A DNA stretch of 64,000 nucleotides from Sphingomonas sp. RIT328 (GCF_000632225.1 NZ_JFYV01000012.1:248001-312000), one strand, 5' to 3'; counted from the stretch's first letter, positions 1-8,751 are shown. The notes: generated by a model from the sequence alone, not told the origin. Translations and numbers: made by a program.

Positions 1-1
1 C

Positions 2-109
2 GTGCTCGAGTCCCTGATCCAATATCTCGACGAGGGGCGGCATCGTGCGCCCGCGCCCGATCCGCTCGCCGGCTTCGGGGGGTTCGCTGCGACGCGTCGC
101 GTCGTCTGA
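2..109 (+). CDS. C-terminal end of an unidentified upstream gene (partial)
   Basis: An open frame enters from the left edge and stops with TGA at 107-109, two bases before the ATG of the sensor kinase. Its last residues read ...SLIQYLDEGRHRAPAP and end ATRRVV. The visible 35 residues carry no motif I recognise. The very short gap to the next gene suggests co-transcription with it. The frame choice rests on its being open to the edge and ending right before the next start, so it is only moderately secure. Confidence 0.4.
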   Translation: MLESLIQYLDEGRHRAPAPDPLAGFGGFAATRRVV

Positions 110-111
110 CC

Positions 112-2529
112 ATGCGCCTGTCTGTCCGCTGGTCGTGGCTCGCAGCTGGGCTGCTTGCCCTCACGCCGACCGCGGCATCGGCGGATGCTTTCGACTCACT
201 CGTTGCCGATGCCAAGGCAGCGATGCTCAGCGACCCGAACGTTACCGCCGACCGAGCTTTAGCGGCGGCACGGCTTGCGAAGCAGGAGCCACCTTCACGT
301 CAGCGCATCGTTCGCGAGGCCACCGCCGATTGGCTTCGGGGCGAGGCATTGCTGCGACTGAACGATGTCGCTGCGGCAGAACCGTTGATCAAGCACGCCG
401 CCGCGGTAGCTTCTCGATATGCCCCGGGGTCAAACCTCGAAGGCGACGCCTTGCTCGCGAGTGGCTGGATTGCCACCGTACATGCCGACGTTTCCCATGC
501 GCTTGGCGCCTACCAACATGCCCACCGCATCTTCCAACGGCTCGGCAACACGCGCAGTCAGGCGAAGGCACTTCAATCGATCGGCTCCCTCTATGGCGAG
601 GCGAACGATCATCTCAGCGCGCTGCGCTATTATGACCAAGCCCTCTCACTGTATCGCGCCGACCCCATGCTGGCGGTGGCGCTGTACAACAATCGAGGCA
701 TCGCCTTGAAATCGCTTGGACGGTTTAAGGAGGCCGTCCAGCAGTTCCGCAACGGCCTTGCCCTCACCGAGCGGATGAACAGCCCGCTGCTGCGCGTCCT
801 TATCCTCGGCAATATCGCCGAGGCGCGGCTGATGGGCAAAGACGTCGCAGGCGCGCAGCGGGCGATCGATCAGGGGCTGACGCTGTCGACGCGCGGCGAG
901 GCGGCAGGCTTTCGCAAGACGTTGATCGGACTCGCCGCGCAGGCCGCTTATCAGCGCGGCGATCTGTCCCGCGCTGTCGCGCTTATTACCGAACGGTTCG
1001 ACGACGAGCCGCTCGACCGTACCACATTGGTCGATCGCGAGGCGCATCGCACCGCTTATACCGTGTATCGTGCGGCCGGGCAGCCCGATCGCGCCCTCCA
1101 ACATCTCGTCGCGCTGAAGCGGCTCGACGACGAATCGACGGCGCTCGCACGCTCGACCAGTGCGGCGCTGATGGCGGCGCGGTTCGATTTCGCCAATCAG
1201 GAGCTGAAGATCGCCAGCCTGCAACGGGACGAGGCACGCCGCAACGTCGCCTTCGAGCAGGCGCGCGCGCGGACCCAGCGCAATGTCTTCATCGGCGTGG
1301 TGGCGTCGACGCTGATCGCCATCCTGTTGCTTGGCCTCGGCATTCTCGCGCTGCGCCGGAGTCGCAACGAGGTGCGCGCCGCCAACAACGACCTCGCCGT
1401 CACCAATGCCGCGCTCGGCAAGGCGCTCGCCGCCAAGACCGAGTTCCTCGCCACGACGAGCCACGAAATCCGTACGCCGCTCAACGGCATCCTCGGCATG
1501 ACGCAGGTGATGCTGGCCGATACGAAGGTCGTCGGCAGCACGCGCGACCGGCTCGGCGTCGTTCACAGCGCCGGCGTGACCATGCGCGCGCTGGTCGACG
1601 ATATCCTCGACGTCGCCAAGATGGAGACGGGCCACCTCACCGTCGAGGAGGCGCCGTTCGACCTGCGCGCGATGCTCGCGGAGTCGACGTGCATGTGGCA
1701 GGATCAGGCGGCGGCCAAGGGGATCGCCTTCCATCGCGAGATCGACGACTGCCCCGGCATGATCGTCGGCGATGCGGCGCGGCTGCGGCAGATCGTGTTC
1801 AATTTGATGTCGAACGCTCTCAAATTCACCTCGACCGGCAGCGTCACCCTGCGCGCCGCCGCGAGCGACGACGCGCGCCTGTGCATCACCGTCGCCGACA
1901 CCGGCATCGGGATCAGCGCCGATACCTGCGAGACGATCTTCGAATCCTTCCGTCAGGCCGATACCAGCACGACACGGCGCTTCGGCGGCACCGGGCTCGG
2001 GCTTTCGATCTGCCGCAATTTGGCACGGGCGATGGGCGGCGACGTCACCGTCACCAGCACGATCGGCGAAGGCTCGCGCTTCATCGTCGACCTGCCGCTG
2101 ACCCTCGGCGTCGCGCCCGCGATAAGCGAGGATGCTGCGACCGCCGCGGGTTTGCTGATCCTCGATCGCAACCCGATCACACGAAGCATGCTGCGCACCT
2201 TGATGGCTGCGCATGCCACGGACATCACGTCGGTCGCGACCCTGGACGAAGCGCTGGCGAGCCTGACGACGACGCGTTTCGATCATCTGCTGATCGACGT
2301 GGCGGCGCTCGGAGAGGGCGATGCGCTGAGCGAGGCATTGGGGCGGATCGCCGGGGTAGCCGATGCATCGGACATGGTTCTGCTATGGCCCGCGCATAGT
2401 GAAACAAATCATGTCGTTTGCGAAACGAACCGCGATTTCCGCAGCATCGTCAAGCCGATAACGGGTGCGGCATTAGTCGATTTCGTCTATGCGCCGACCA
2501 ATGAGCCGCTTGTGTCACGGGCGGCTTGA
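112..2529 (+). CDS. TPR-containing hybrid sensor histidine kinase with degenerate receiver
   Basis: 805 residues. Residues 1-25 form a signal peptide (LLALTPTAASA), so the following TPR-like helical repeats (about 30-370) should be periplasmic. One membrane segment lies at about 391-414, then a HisKA domain with the H-box SHEIRTPLNG (phospho-acceptor His451). The HATPase domain (about 553-664) shows the N-box NLMSNALKF, the G1 box DTGIGIS and the G2 box GGTGLGLSI. A receiver-like domain (about 679-795) keeps a possible phospho-acceptor Asp729 (LLIDVAA) and the lysine in IVKPI, but the usual acidic pair is replaced by LDRNP. The kinase probably senses a periplasmic signal through the TPRs and passes phosphate to the response regulator 55 bp downstream. 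The ligand is unknown. Confidence 0.9.
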   Translation: MRLSVRWSWLAAGLLALTPTAASADAFDSLVADAKAAMLSDPNVTADRALAAARLAKQEPPSRQRIVREATADWLRGEALLRLNDVAAAEPLIKHAAAVASRYAPGSNLEGDALLASGWIATVHADVSHALGAYQHAHRIFQRLGNTRSQAKALQSIGSLYGEANDHLSALRYYDQALSLYRADPMLAVALYNNRGIALKSLGRFKEAVQQFRNGLALTERMNSPLLRVLILGNIAEARLMGKDVAGAQRAIDQGLTLSTRGEAAGFRKTLIGLAAQAAYQRGDLSRAVALITERFDDEPLDRTTLVDREAHRTAYTVYRAAGQPDRALQHLVALKRLDDESTALARSTSAALMAARFDFANQELKIASLQRDEARRNVAFEQARARTQRNVFIGVVASTLIAILLLGLGILALRRSRNEVRAANNDLAVTNAALGKALAAKTEFLATTSHEIRTPLNGILGMTQVMLADTKVVGSTRDRLGVVHSAGVTMRALVDDILDVAKMETGHLTVEEAPFDLRAMLAESTCMWQDQAAAKGIAFHREIDDCPGMIVGDAARLRQIVFNLMSNALKFTSTGSVTLRAAASDDARLCITVADTGIGISADTCETIFESFRQADTSTTRRFGGTGLGLSICRNLARAMGGDVTVTSTIGEGSRFIVDLPLTLGVAPAISEDAATAAGLLILDRNPITRSMLRTLMAAHATDITSVATLDEALASLTTTRFDHLLIDVAALGEGDALSEALGRIAGVADASDMVLLWPAHSETNHVVCETNRDFRSIVKPITGAALVDFVYAPTNEPLVSRAA

Positions 2530-2584
2530 GGCGTAGACACAAAGACATGTTCTTGCAAAATCCATCGACCCTGCGGCCGCCGCG

Positions 2585-2974
2585 ATGAACGTTCTGTTCA
2601 TCGAGGATGACCGTATGAACCGCCGCGTGGTTCGGGACATGCTCGATGTCGCCGGCGTGACGATGATGGAGGCCGAGAATGCCGAGGTCGGCCTCGCGGC
2701 GATCGAGTCCCAGTCGTTTGATATGCTGCTGATCGATCTGCGGATGCCGGGCATGGATGGCATCACCGCAATCCATCATATCCGCGCCCGACAGGATGCC
2801 AAGGCGAGCGTGCCGATCATCGTCATCACCGCCGATACGGCGCTCGATCTGCGCGAACGCTGCCTGGCTGCGGGTGCCGACGACGTATTGTTCAAGCCGG
2901 TGGCGATGGACGCCCTGTTCGAGGCGATGGGCCGGATCATGGCGCGCGACGCCGACGGCGCGGTTCTGAATTGA
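2585..2974 (+). CDS. Single-domain response regulator (CheY-like)
   Basis: 129 residues made up of one receiver domain and no output domain. The acidic pocket EDD (residues 7-9), phospho-acceptor Asp51 (LLIDLRMPGMDG), the switch threonine in VITAD and the lysine in LFKP are all present, so it should be phosphorylatable. It starts 55 bp after the hybrid kinase stop on the same strand and is probably its partner, acting by protein-protein contact or as a phosphorelay shuttle. Whether the terminal output is in this window cannot be told. Confidence 0.9.
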   Translation: MNVLFIEDDRMNRRVVRDMLDVAGVTMMEAENAEVGLAAIESQSFDMLLIDLRMPGMDGITAIHHIRARQDAKASVPIIVITADTALDLRERCLAAGADDVLFKPVAMDALFEAMGRIMARDADGAVLN

Positions 2975-3041
2975 GCGCACTTCCAATCGCCGTATTTGTC
3001 GGTGTAGAAGGATTCCTCTACCCTACTGATTGGTAAGTCCG

Positions 3042-3836
3042 ATGTCCAAGACGATGATCCGCCGGCCGGCAAAGGACGAACCCTTAGCGGACGCCGCCAG
3101 CGACCGCCTCTATCAGCGGCTGGCCCGCAAGCTCTTCGATCAGATCGCATCGGGTGCCTATCTGGTCGGCGATCGCCTTCCTGCCGAGCGCGAGCTCGCG
3201 ATCACCTATGGCGCGAGCCGGCCCGCAGTCCGTGAGGCATTGATCGCGCTGGAGGTACAGGGGTTCATCGAGGTCCGGGTCGGGTCGGGTGCCTATGTCT
3301 GCCGCTTGCCGGGGCAGGGCGAGGAGCCGGGCTTCGCGATCACCGCCTTCGAATTGACCGAAGCGCGTCTCCTGTTCGAGGGTGAGGCCGCGGCGCTCGC
3401 TGCTTTGCACATCACCGATGAGCAGATCGACCGGCTCGATGCGCTCGTCGCCGCGATGAAGACGGAGAATCTGCTTCCCGAGGTGACCGAGGAGGCCGAC
3501 CGCGATTTCCACCTCACCATCGCCGGCGCGACACGCAATGCCGGCGTGTTGCGGACGATCGAGGATCTCTGGCATCTGCGATCGACCTCGCCGGAATGCG
3601 CCCTGCTCCATGCGAAGGCGCGGAACGCCAAGGTGCGGCCGGTCGTCGAGGAGCATATCACGATCATCGACGCCCTGCGCGCGCGCGATGCCAATGCGGC
3701 GCGGGCGGCGATGCGGGCCCATCTGTCGGCCGTCATGGATCACCTGCTGTTCCGCACCGAGGAACTGGCGGTCGAAGAGGTCCGGCGCTCGTTGGCGACG
3801 ACGCGTCAGCGCTTCGGCGTCGCGCCGGCGGCGTAA
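3042..3836 (+). CDS. GntR-family (FadR/FCD subclass) transcriptional regulator, probable hexuronate-pathway repressor
   Basis: About 264 residues from the ATG at 3042 (an in-frame TTG lies 12 bp upstream). The N-terminal winged helix is typical of GntR (GDRLPAERELA, SRPAVREALIALE, IEVRVGSGAYV). The C-terminal helical FCD domain keeps candidate metal and ligand residues in DFHLTIA, EEHITIIDAL and HLSAVMDHL. It lies directly upstream of uxuA on the same strand, so it most likely controls hexuronate or mannonate use, like ExuR/UxuR. The effector is inferred from the neighbour and not seen in the sequence. Confidence 0.85.
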   Translation: MSKTMIRRPAKDEPLADAASDRLYQRLARKLFDQIASGAYLVGDRLPAERELAITYGASRPAVREALIALEVQGFIEVRVGSGAYVCRLPGQGEEPGFAITAFELTEARLLFEGEAAALAALHITDEQIDRLDALVAAMKTENLLPEVTEEADRDFHLTIAGATRNAGVLRTIEDLWHLRSTSPECALLHAKARNAKVRPVVEEHITIIDALRARDANAARAAMRAHLSAVMDHLLFRTEELAVEEVRRSLATTRQRFGVAPAA

Positions 3837-3841
3837 GACGC

Positions 3842-3874
3842 GTGGCTTACCACCTTTAAAAGGTTGTCAGACCA
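3842..3874. promoter_or_regulatory. Candidate GntR operator(s) upstream of uxuA
   Basis: TTGTCAGACCA at 3864-3874 fits the FadR-subfamily pattern TNGTNNNACNA exactly, with a palindromic core GTC-A-GAC. A second short palindrome, GTGGCTTACCAC, lies at 3842-3853. Both are between the regulator stop and the uxuA start, where a repressor of uxuA would bind. Assignment to the adjacent GntR protein is inference. Confidence 0.4.
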
Positions 3875-3923
3875 ATCATTGCGCTGCTACGCCCGGTCCG
3901 ATAACAGATGGGGCGAGGCACAG

Positions 3924-5105
3924 ATGACAATGACCCAGACCATGCGGTGGTTTGGCCCGAACGATCCGGTGCCGCTCGCCGCGATCCGTCAGGCGGGCGC
4001 GACCGGCGTGGTCACCGCCCTGCATGACATCCCCAATGGCGAGGCCTGGCCGGAGGCGGCGATCGCCACGCGCAAGGCGATGATCGAAGATGCCGGGCTC
4101 GACTGGACAGTGGTCGAAAGCCTTCCGGTGGCCGAGGGCATCAAGACACGGTCGGCGGACTGGGACCAGCTGATCGAAGCCTATATCGTCAGCCTGCGCC
4201 GGCTCGCCGCGCAGGGGATTCACGTCGTCACTTATAACTTCATGCCGCTGCTGGACTGGACGCGGACCGACCTCGGCTGGGAATTGCCCGACGGCGCCCG
4301 TGCGCTGCGCTTCGAGCCGGTCGCGCTCGCCGCCTATGACATTCACATCCTGCGCCGGCCCGGCGCGGCGCAGGACTATGCCGCCGACGTGGTCGACGCG
4401 GCGGCGCGCCGTTTCGACAGCCTCGACGAAGCCGGGCGGGCCCGCCTCGAACGAACGATCATCGCCGGGCTGCCGGGCAGCGAGGAAAGCTTCACCTCCG
4501 CCGACTTCCTGCGCCACATCGGCAGCTATGCCTCGATCGACGCCGACCGGCTGCGCGCGCATCACCACGCCTTCCTCGCCGCCGTCTGCCCGGTCGCCGA
4601 AGCGGAAGGGGTCCATCTCGTCGTCCATCCCGACGATCCGCCGTTCCCGATCTTCGGGCTGCCGCGCGTCGTCAGCACCGAAGCGGATCTCGCGGCACTG
4701 TTCGCGGCGGTGCCGTCACCGGCCAACGGCCTGTGCTTCTGCAGCGGTTCGCTCGGCGTGCGCGCGGACAATGATCTGCCCGGCATCGTCGATCGGTTGG
4801 GCGAGCGGATCGGTTTCCTGCATCTGCGCTCGGTGCAGCGCGAGCCGGACGGCGCGTTCCACGAGGCGGAGCATCTGCAGGGCGACGCCGACATGCCGGC
4901 GATCATGGCGGCGGTGCTCGATCTTCAGCAGCGGAGCGGACGATCGCTGCCGATGCGGCCCGACCACGGCCATCAGATGGCCGACGACCTCTATCGTCAG
5001 ACCAATCCGGGCTATTCGCTGATCGGGCGGCTGCGCGGGCTCGCCGAGTTGCGCGGCCTCGAAGCCGGGCTGCTCGCCGCCCGGGGAGCGGTGGGCGCCG
5101 TCTAG
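3924..5105 (+). CDS. uxuA: Mannonate dehydratase
   Basis: 393 residues from the ATG at 3924 (MTMTQTMRWFG), close to the roughly 394 residues of E. coli UxuA. The TIM-barrel motifs TGVVTALHDIPNGE near the start, YNFMPLLDWTRTDL, HPDDPPFPIFGLPRV and MRPDHGHQM near the end are characteristic. The enzyme dehydrates D-mannonate to 2-keto-3-deoxygluconate, feeding the Entner-Doudoroff pathway. A GAGG sequence before the ATG supports this start over an in-frame TTG at 3864 that would run through the operator-like site. No mannonate oxidoreductase or KDG kinase is nearby. Its TAG stop shares a CTAG with the convergent next gene. Confidence 0.95.
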   Translation: MTMTQTMRWFGPNDPVPLAAIRQAGATGVVTALHDIPNGEAWPEAAIATRKAMIEDAGLDWTVVESLPVAEGIKTRSADWDQLIEAYIVSLRRLAAQGIHVVTYNFMPLLDWTRTDLGWELPDGARALRFEPVALAAYDIHILRRPGAAQDYAADVVDAAARRFDSLDEAGRARLERTIIAGLPGSEESFTSADFLRHIGSYASIDADRLRAHHHAFLAAVCPVAEAEGVHLVVHPDDPPFPIFGLPRVVSTEADLAALFAAVPSPANGLCFCSGSLGVRADNDLPGIVDRLGERIGFLHLRSVQREPDGAFHEAEHLQGDADMPAIMAAVLDLQQRSGRSLPMRPDHGHQMADDLYRQTNPGYSLIGRLRGLAELRGLEAGLLAARGAVGAV

Positions 5106-5947
5106 GCGTCGGGCGGGCTGGTCGGGACCCGCAGCGCTGCGGCGAGCGACGAGGTGCCGCTGCCGCGTCGCGCCGGCTTGGGCTGCGACGGATCGGGGGC
5201 CCAGCCGGTGACGAAGACGATCGCGAACCGTTCGGTTGTCCGTCCGTCCGGGCCCGCCGCGGCGGCGAAGGCGGCGGCGGCGCGCGCGAGCGTCTCGCGC
5301 GACATGGCGGAGCGTGCGGCGAGGATGTTGCTCGCCGCCATGCCGCGCAGGTCGTCGAGCAGCCGCCCGAAGCTTGCATAGCGGACATCGAACGTCTCGA
5401 TATCGGCGACGGGCAAGGTCAGCCCGGCCCGCATCAGCAGATCGCCCGCCGATCGCACGTCGATCTGCGGATGCAGCCGCGCTGCCGGCCGTTCGCCCTC
5501 GGCGATGCGCAAGGCTGCCCGCAGCGCCGGCAGGCTGCCGCCGCCGAGGAAGGCGCCGAGGAACAGGCCGTCGGGGCGCAGCACCCGGCGGATCAGCGTC
5601 AGCGCGCCGGGAAGATCATTGACCTGGTCGAGCACCCCGGCGCTCAGCACCGCATCGAAACTGGCGTCGGCGAAGGGCAGATGATCCTCTTCGCCTTGGA
5701 TGCCGCCGGCAGCCTGCGCGAAGCGGAAGCCGGGATCGATCCGCGCGATGCGGGCGCCGGGGATCGTCAGGCTGCAATCAGGGGCGCCGATGTCGAGCAC
5801 GTCGCGGAAGTCGCGCTTCACCGCGTCGAGCCGTTCGAGCAACCCTTCGACCATCACGTCGCGCAGGAAGGCATGATCGGGATAATGCGCGGCGGCGCGG
5901 TCGCGGCGCAGGCGGCGGGCGGAGCGATCGAAGATGTCGGCGGTCAC
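5102..5947 (-). CDS. NDUFAF5-like class I SAM-dependent methyltransferase
   Basis: About 281 residues from a GTG at 5947 (MTADIFDRSARRLRRDRAA); a TTG at 5983 is an alternative. The opening IFDR..RR.RDRAA is the signature of the alphaproteobacterial and mitochondrial NDUFAF5 (BioC-like) group. The SAM-binding strand VLDIGAPDCSL is a relaxed form of GxGxG and is followed by the acidic residue in ARIDPG. LPFADASFDAVLSAGVL and GLFLGAFLGGGSL match the later motifs. In eukaryotes the homologue modifies an arginine of a complex I subunit; a similar role here is inference. It is divergent from comF. Confidence 0.8.
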   Translation of the reverse strand: MTADIFDRSARRLRRDRAAAHYPDHAFLRDVMVEGLLERLDAVKRDFRDVLDIGAPDCSLTIPGARIARIDPGFRFAQAAGGIQGEEDHLPFADASFDAVLSAGVLDQVNDLPGALTLIRRVLRPDGLFLGAFLGGGSLPALRAALRIAEGERPAARLHPQIDVRSAGDLLMRAGLTLPVADIETFDVRYASFGRLLDDLRGMAASNILAARSAMSRETLARAAAAFAAAAGPDGRTTERFAIVFVTGWAPDPSQPKPARRGSGTSSLAAALRVPTSPPDA

Positions 5948-5989
5948 CCGCAGGCTTGTGCCCGTTAGCGGCGTGCGCGACAAGCAGGC

Positions 5990-6754
5990 ATGCGGTCGAT
6001 CGGGGGGCGACGGGCGGGCAGGGCGCTGGCATGGCGGATGATCAGCGCCGGCATCGCGACGGTCGTGGCGGCGTTGCTGCCGCCGCGATGCCCCGGCTGC
6101 GGCACGCCGGTCGCGGCGGATCATCTCTTCTGTGGAGGCTGCTGGGGCGAGCTGCGCTGGCTGACCCCGCCCTGGTGTGCGACGTGCAACCGGCCGCTGC
6201 CGGAGGAGCGGGGAGCGGAGGTCTGCAAGCGATGCCGCATCGATCCGCCGCGCCACGCCGGCATCCGCGCCGCGGTGGCTTATGGCGCGATCGCGCGGCG
6301 GCTGGCGCTCAAGCTTAAATATGGCGGGCGGGGCGGCATCGCCGCGCCGGTGGCGGGGCGGGTGGCGGCGGTCGTCCCCCCGGGCGTCGATCTGTTCGTG
6401 CCGGTGCCGCTGCACCGCTGGCGGCTGTGGCAGCGCGGCTATAATCAGGCGGCGCTGATCGCCGCGGCGATCCACCGCCGCACCGCCATTCCGCATGATC
6501 CCTTCGCGCTGCGCCGCCGCCGCGCCACCGTGCCGCTCCGGTCGCTCGGCCGCAGCCAGCGCCGCGCGGCGGTGGCGGGCGCGTTCGCGGTCCCCGACCC
6601 GACGCGGATCGCCGGCCGCAGCATCGCGTTGGTCGACGACGTCTATACCAGCGGCGCTACCGCTGCGGCCTGTACGCAGGTGCTGCTGGCGGCGGGGGCG
6701 AGCGCGGTGACGATCGTCTGCTGGGCGCGGGTGGTGGGATCGGGCGGCGATTGA
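5990..6754 (+). CDS. comF: ComF-family phosphoribosyltransferase-like protein
   Basis: 254 residues from the ATG at 5990; an internal ATG at 6038 is also possible. The N-terminal half carries a zinc-ribbon-like set of cysteine pairs (CPGC, CGGC, CATC, CKRC). The C-terminal half is a type I phosphoribosyltransferase fold with the PRPP loop ALVDDVYTSGATA. VPVPLHRWRLWQRGYNQA is a classic ComF stretch. Family members act in DNA uptake and processing in competent bacteria, but in alphaproteobacteria the role is not settled. It is divergent from the methyltransferase with about 40 bp between starts. Confidence 0.88.
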   Translation: MRSIGGRRAGRALAWRMISAGIATVVAALLPPRCPGCGTPVAADHLFCGGCWGELRWLTPPWCATCNRPLPEERGAEVCKRCRIDPPRHAGIRAAVAYGAIARRLALKLKYGGRGGIAAPVAGRVAAVVPPGVDLFVPVPLHRWRLWQRGYNQAALIAAAIHRRTAIPHDPFALRRRRATVPLRSLGRSQRRAAVAGAFAVPDPTRIAGRSIALVDDVYTSGATAAACTQVLLAAGASAVTIVCWARVVGSGGD

Positions 6755-6785
6755 CAAGCCGCGCATCAGCCCGCACCTCCTTGGC

Positions 6786-7043
6786 ATGGCACATATCGAA
6801 ATCTACACCAAAGCCTTCTGCCCCTATTGCACGCGCGCCAAGGCGCTGCTGGCGAGCAAGGGCGTGGCGCCGCAGGAACACGATATCTCGATGGGCGGGC
6901 CGCAGCGGCAGGAGATGATCCAGCGCGCGCATGGCCGTACCACGGTGCCGCAGATCTTCATCGACGGCAAGCATATCGGCGGCTCGGACGATCTCGCCGC
7001 GCTCAACGCGCGCGGAGGACTGGATCCGCTGCTCGCGGCATGA
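6786..7043 (+). CDS. grxC: Glutaredoxin 3
   Basis: 85 residues with a dithiol active site CPYC (AFCPYCTRAKALL) at about 12-15, the cis-proline region TTVPQIFIDG and the C-terminal GGSDDL that binds glutathione. This is the normal length for GrxC. It reduces disulfides and mixed disulfides with glutathione in the cytoplasm. Its stop codon overlaps the next start as ATGA, which points to translational coupling with the hydrolase. Confidence 0.95.
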   Translation: MAHIEIYTKAFCPYCTRAKALLASKGVAPQEHDISMGGPQRQEMIQRAHGRTTVPQIFIDGKHIGGSDDLAALNARGGLDPLLAA

Positions 7044-7861
7044 AGATCGCGCTGCTGCAGATGACGAGCGGGATCGACCCCGCCGTCAATGCCGCGGATA
7101 TCCGCCACGGGATCGCTGCCGCGGCGGCGAATGGCGCCGGCATGCTCTTCCTGCCCGAAATGGCCGGGCTGATCGATCGCGACCGGGCGCGCGCCGCCGC
7201 GTCGATCCGCGGCGAGGCCGATGATCCGGTGCTTGCGACGGCGCGACAGGCGGCGGCGGGCGCCGGTATCTGGGTGCATATCGGCTCGCTCGCGGTACGC
7301 CGTGACGACGGCAAGCTGGCCAACCGCAGCTTCGTCATCGACGGAAGCGGAGCGATCCGGGCACGCTACGACAAGCTGCATCTGTTCGATGTCGACCTGC
7401 CGAACGGCGAGTCGTGGCGGGAATCGGCGGCCTACGCGCCCGGCGATCATGCGGTGGTCGTGGATACGCCGATCGGGCCGTTAGGCCTGTCGATTTGTTA
7501 CGACCTGCGCTTTCCCGCGCTGTTCGCGACGCTGGCGCAGGCCGGCGCGCAGATGATCGCGATCCCGGCGGCGTTCACCCGCCCGACCGGAGCCGCGCAT
7601 TGGCATGCCCTGATGCGCGCCCGGGCGATCGAAACCGGCTGCTACGTCATCGCCGCGGCGCAGGCCGGCGCGCATGAGGATGGCCGCACCACTTATGGCC
7701 ATTCGCTGGTCATCGATCCGTGGGGCGACGTGCTGCTCGACATGGGCGAGGCGCGGGGGCTTGGCCTCGCCGAGATCGATCCGGCCCGTGTCGCCGACGT
7801 CCGCGCGCGCATCCCGGTGCTCGACCATGCGCGGACGATCCCGCCTGTGACGCGGTCATGA
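7040..7861 (+). CDS. Carbon-nitrogen hydrolase (nitrilase superfamily, Nit1/Nit2-like)
   Basis: 273 residues from the ATG at 7040. The Glu-Lys-Cys catalytic triad is visible in LFLPEMAG, YDKLHLFD and SICYDLRFP. ESAAYAPGD and the end region DPWGDV also fit the Nit branch. These enzymes are omega-amidases or deaminated-glutathione amidases that repair side products such as deaminated glutathione. Placement after grxC makes the deaminated-glutathione role attractive, though that is inference. It overlaps both neighbours by four bases. Confidence 0.9.
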   Translation: MKIALLQMTSGIDPAVNAADIRHGIAAAAANGAGMLFLPEMAGLIDRDRARAAASIRGEADDPVLATARQAAAGAGIWVHIGSLAVRRDDGKLANRSFVIDGSGAIRARYDKLHLFDVDLPNGESWRESAAYAPGDHAVVVDTPIGPLGLSICYDLRFPALFATLAQAGAQMIAIPAAFTRPTGAAHWHALMRARAIETGCYVIAAAQAGAHEDGRTTYGHSLVIDPWGDVLLDMGEARGLGLAEIDPARVADVRARIPVLDHARTIPPVTRS

Positions 7862-8286
7862 TCGTCTTCGATCTGCGGTGCAGCGGCGACCATGTCTTCG
7901 AGGCCTGGTTCGCCTCGACCAGCGCCTATGACGATCAGCGCGCGGCCGGGCAGCTCGTCTGTCCGATGTGCGGCGATACCACGATCGGCAAGGCGCTGAT
8001 GGCGCCGAGCATCGCCGCCAAGGGCAACCGGCGCCGCGATGTCGCTCCGGAGGCGATCAAGGCCGCGCTTCAGTCGATCGCTGCGGAACAGGCCAAGGCG
8101 CTTGCGGGGTCGTCCTGGGTCGGCACCGATTTCGCGAGCCGCGCCCGCGCGATGCACGATGGCGCCGAGACGGTGCGGCCGATTCACGGTCAGGCCAGCC
8201 TCGCCGAGGCGAAGGCGCTCGTCGACGACGGCGTCCCGGTCGCGCCCTTGCTGTGCCCGGTCGTGCCACCCGAAAAGACCAACTGA
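7858..8286 (+). CDS. DUF1178 family protein
   Basis: 142 residues beginning MIVFDLRCSGDHVFEAWF, followed by a QLVCPMCGD zinc-ribbon-like pair and KALMAPSI, all typical of DUF1178. Together with the early cysteine this suggests a small metal-binding site. No biochemical function is established for the family that I can state. Its ATG overlaps the nitrilase TGA, so grxC, the hydrolase and this gene form one transcription unit. Confidence 0.85.
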   Translation: MIVFDLRCSGDHVFEAWFASTSAYDDQRAAGQLVCPMCGDTTIGKALMAPSIAAKGNRRRDVAPEAIKAALQSIAAEQAKALAGSSWVGTDFASRARAMHDGAETVRPIHGQASLAEAKALVDDGVPVAPLLCPVVPPEKTN

Positions 8287-8330
8287 CCCGCTGGACCCGC
8301 CCCGCGCCGCCCGGTATCAAGGCGCGCAGT

Positions 8331-8407
8331 GGCCCCGTAGCTCAGCCGGATAGAGCGCCAGATTCCTAATCTGTAGGTCGCGCGTTCGAATCGCGCCGGG
8401 GTCACCA
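8331..8407 (+). tRNA. tRNA-Arg (anticodon CCT)
   Basis: A full cloverleaf is readable. The acceptor stem is GGCCCCG paired with CGGGGTC (one G-U), the D-arm is GCTCAGCCGGATAGAGC, the anticodon loop TTCCTAA gives CCT, and the T-arm contains GTTCGAATC. CCA is encoded at 8405-8407. It decodes AGG, a rare codon in this GC-rich genome. No integrase or duplicated 3' end is next to it. Confidence 0.96.
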
Positions 8408-8541
8408 TCCTGCTGTCCTGAAGCGGTCCGGCTTGCCTGACTACACCGGGCAAGGCATAGCGCCGTGCCTGATGATCGTGCCCCCGGCAGCGGGCGGCGC
8501 AGGCTGCCGACCTTGTAAAACAGCAGCAACATAGCCACGCT

Positions 8542-8751
8542 ATGTTATCGAGCGGATCATATTTCGGGACCAACGTGGTGAGTCAGACGATTTCTGTGAC
8601 GACGCCGGTGGCCGTCGACCCGGCGCAAGCCGCGCCGGTTGCCGGCTCGCGCGGCAAGCCGCTCGCCTTCTGGCTCTACGTCCTCGTCGGTGTGGTGATG
8701 ATCATCGCCTCCGCGATCGCCTTGCCGTTCGTCGCGATCGACAGGCGTTAG
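8542..8751 (+). CDS. Small single-pass membrane protein, function unknown
   Basis: Up to 69 residues from the ATG at 8542; GTG codons at 8575 or 8578 are possible shorter starts. After a Pro/Ala-rich stretch comes one hydrophobic helix (PLAFWLYVLVGVVMIIASAI) and a short tail ending DRR. No family is recognised. Good codon usage and a convincing membrane segment argue that it is real, but no clear ribosome-binding site supports the first start. Confidence 0.5.
   Translation: MLSSGSYFGTNVVSQTISVTTPVAVDPAQAAPVAGSRGKPLAFWLYVLVGVVMIIASAIALPFVAIDRR

Noticed and set aside
3030..3041. TTG start for the GntR regulator
   Set aside because: The ATG at 3042 gives a normal N-terminus; the extension adds only four residues.
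8331..8407. tRNA-Arg as an integration site
   Set aside because: No integrase, no repeat of the tRNA 3' end and no composition change follow it.
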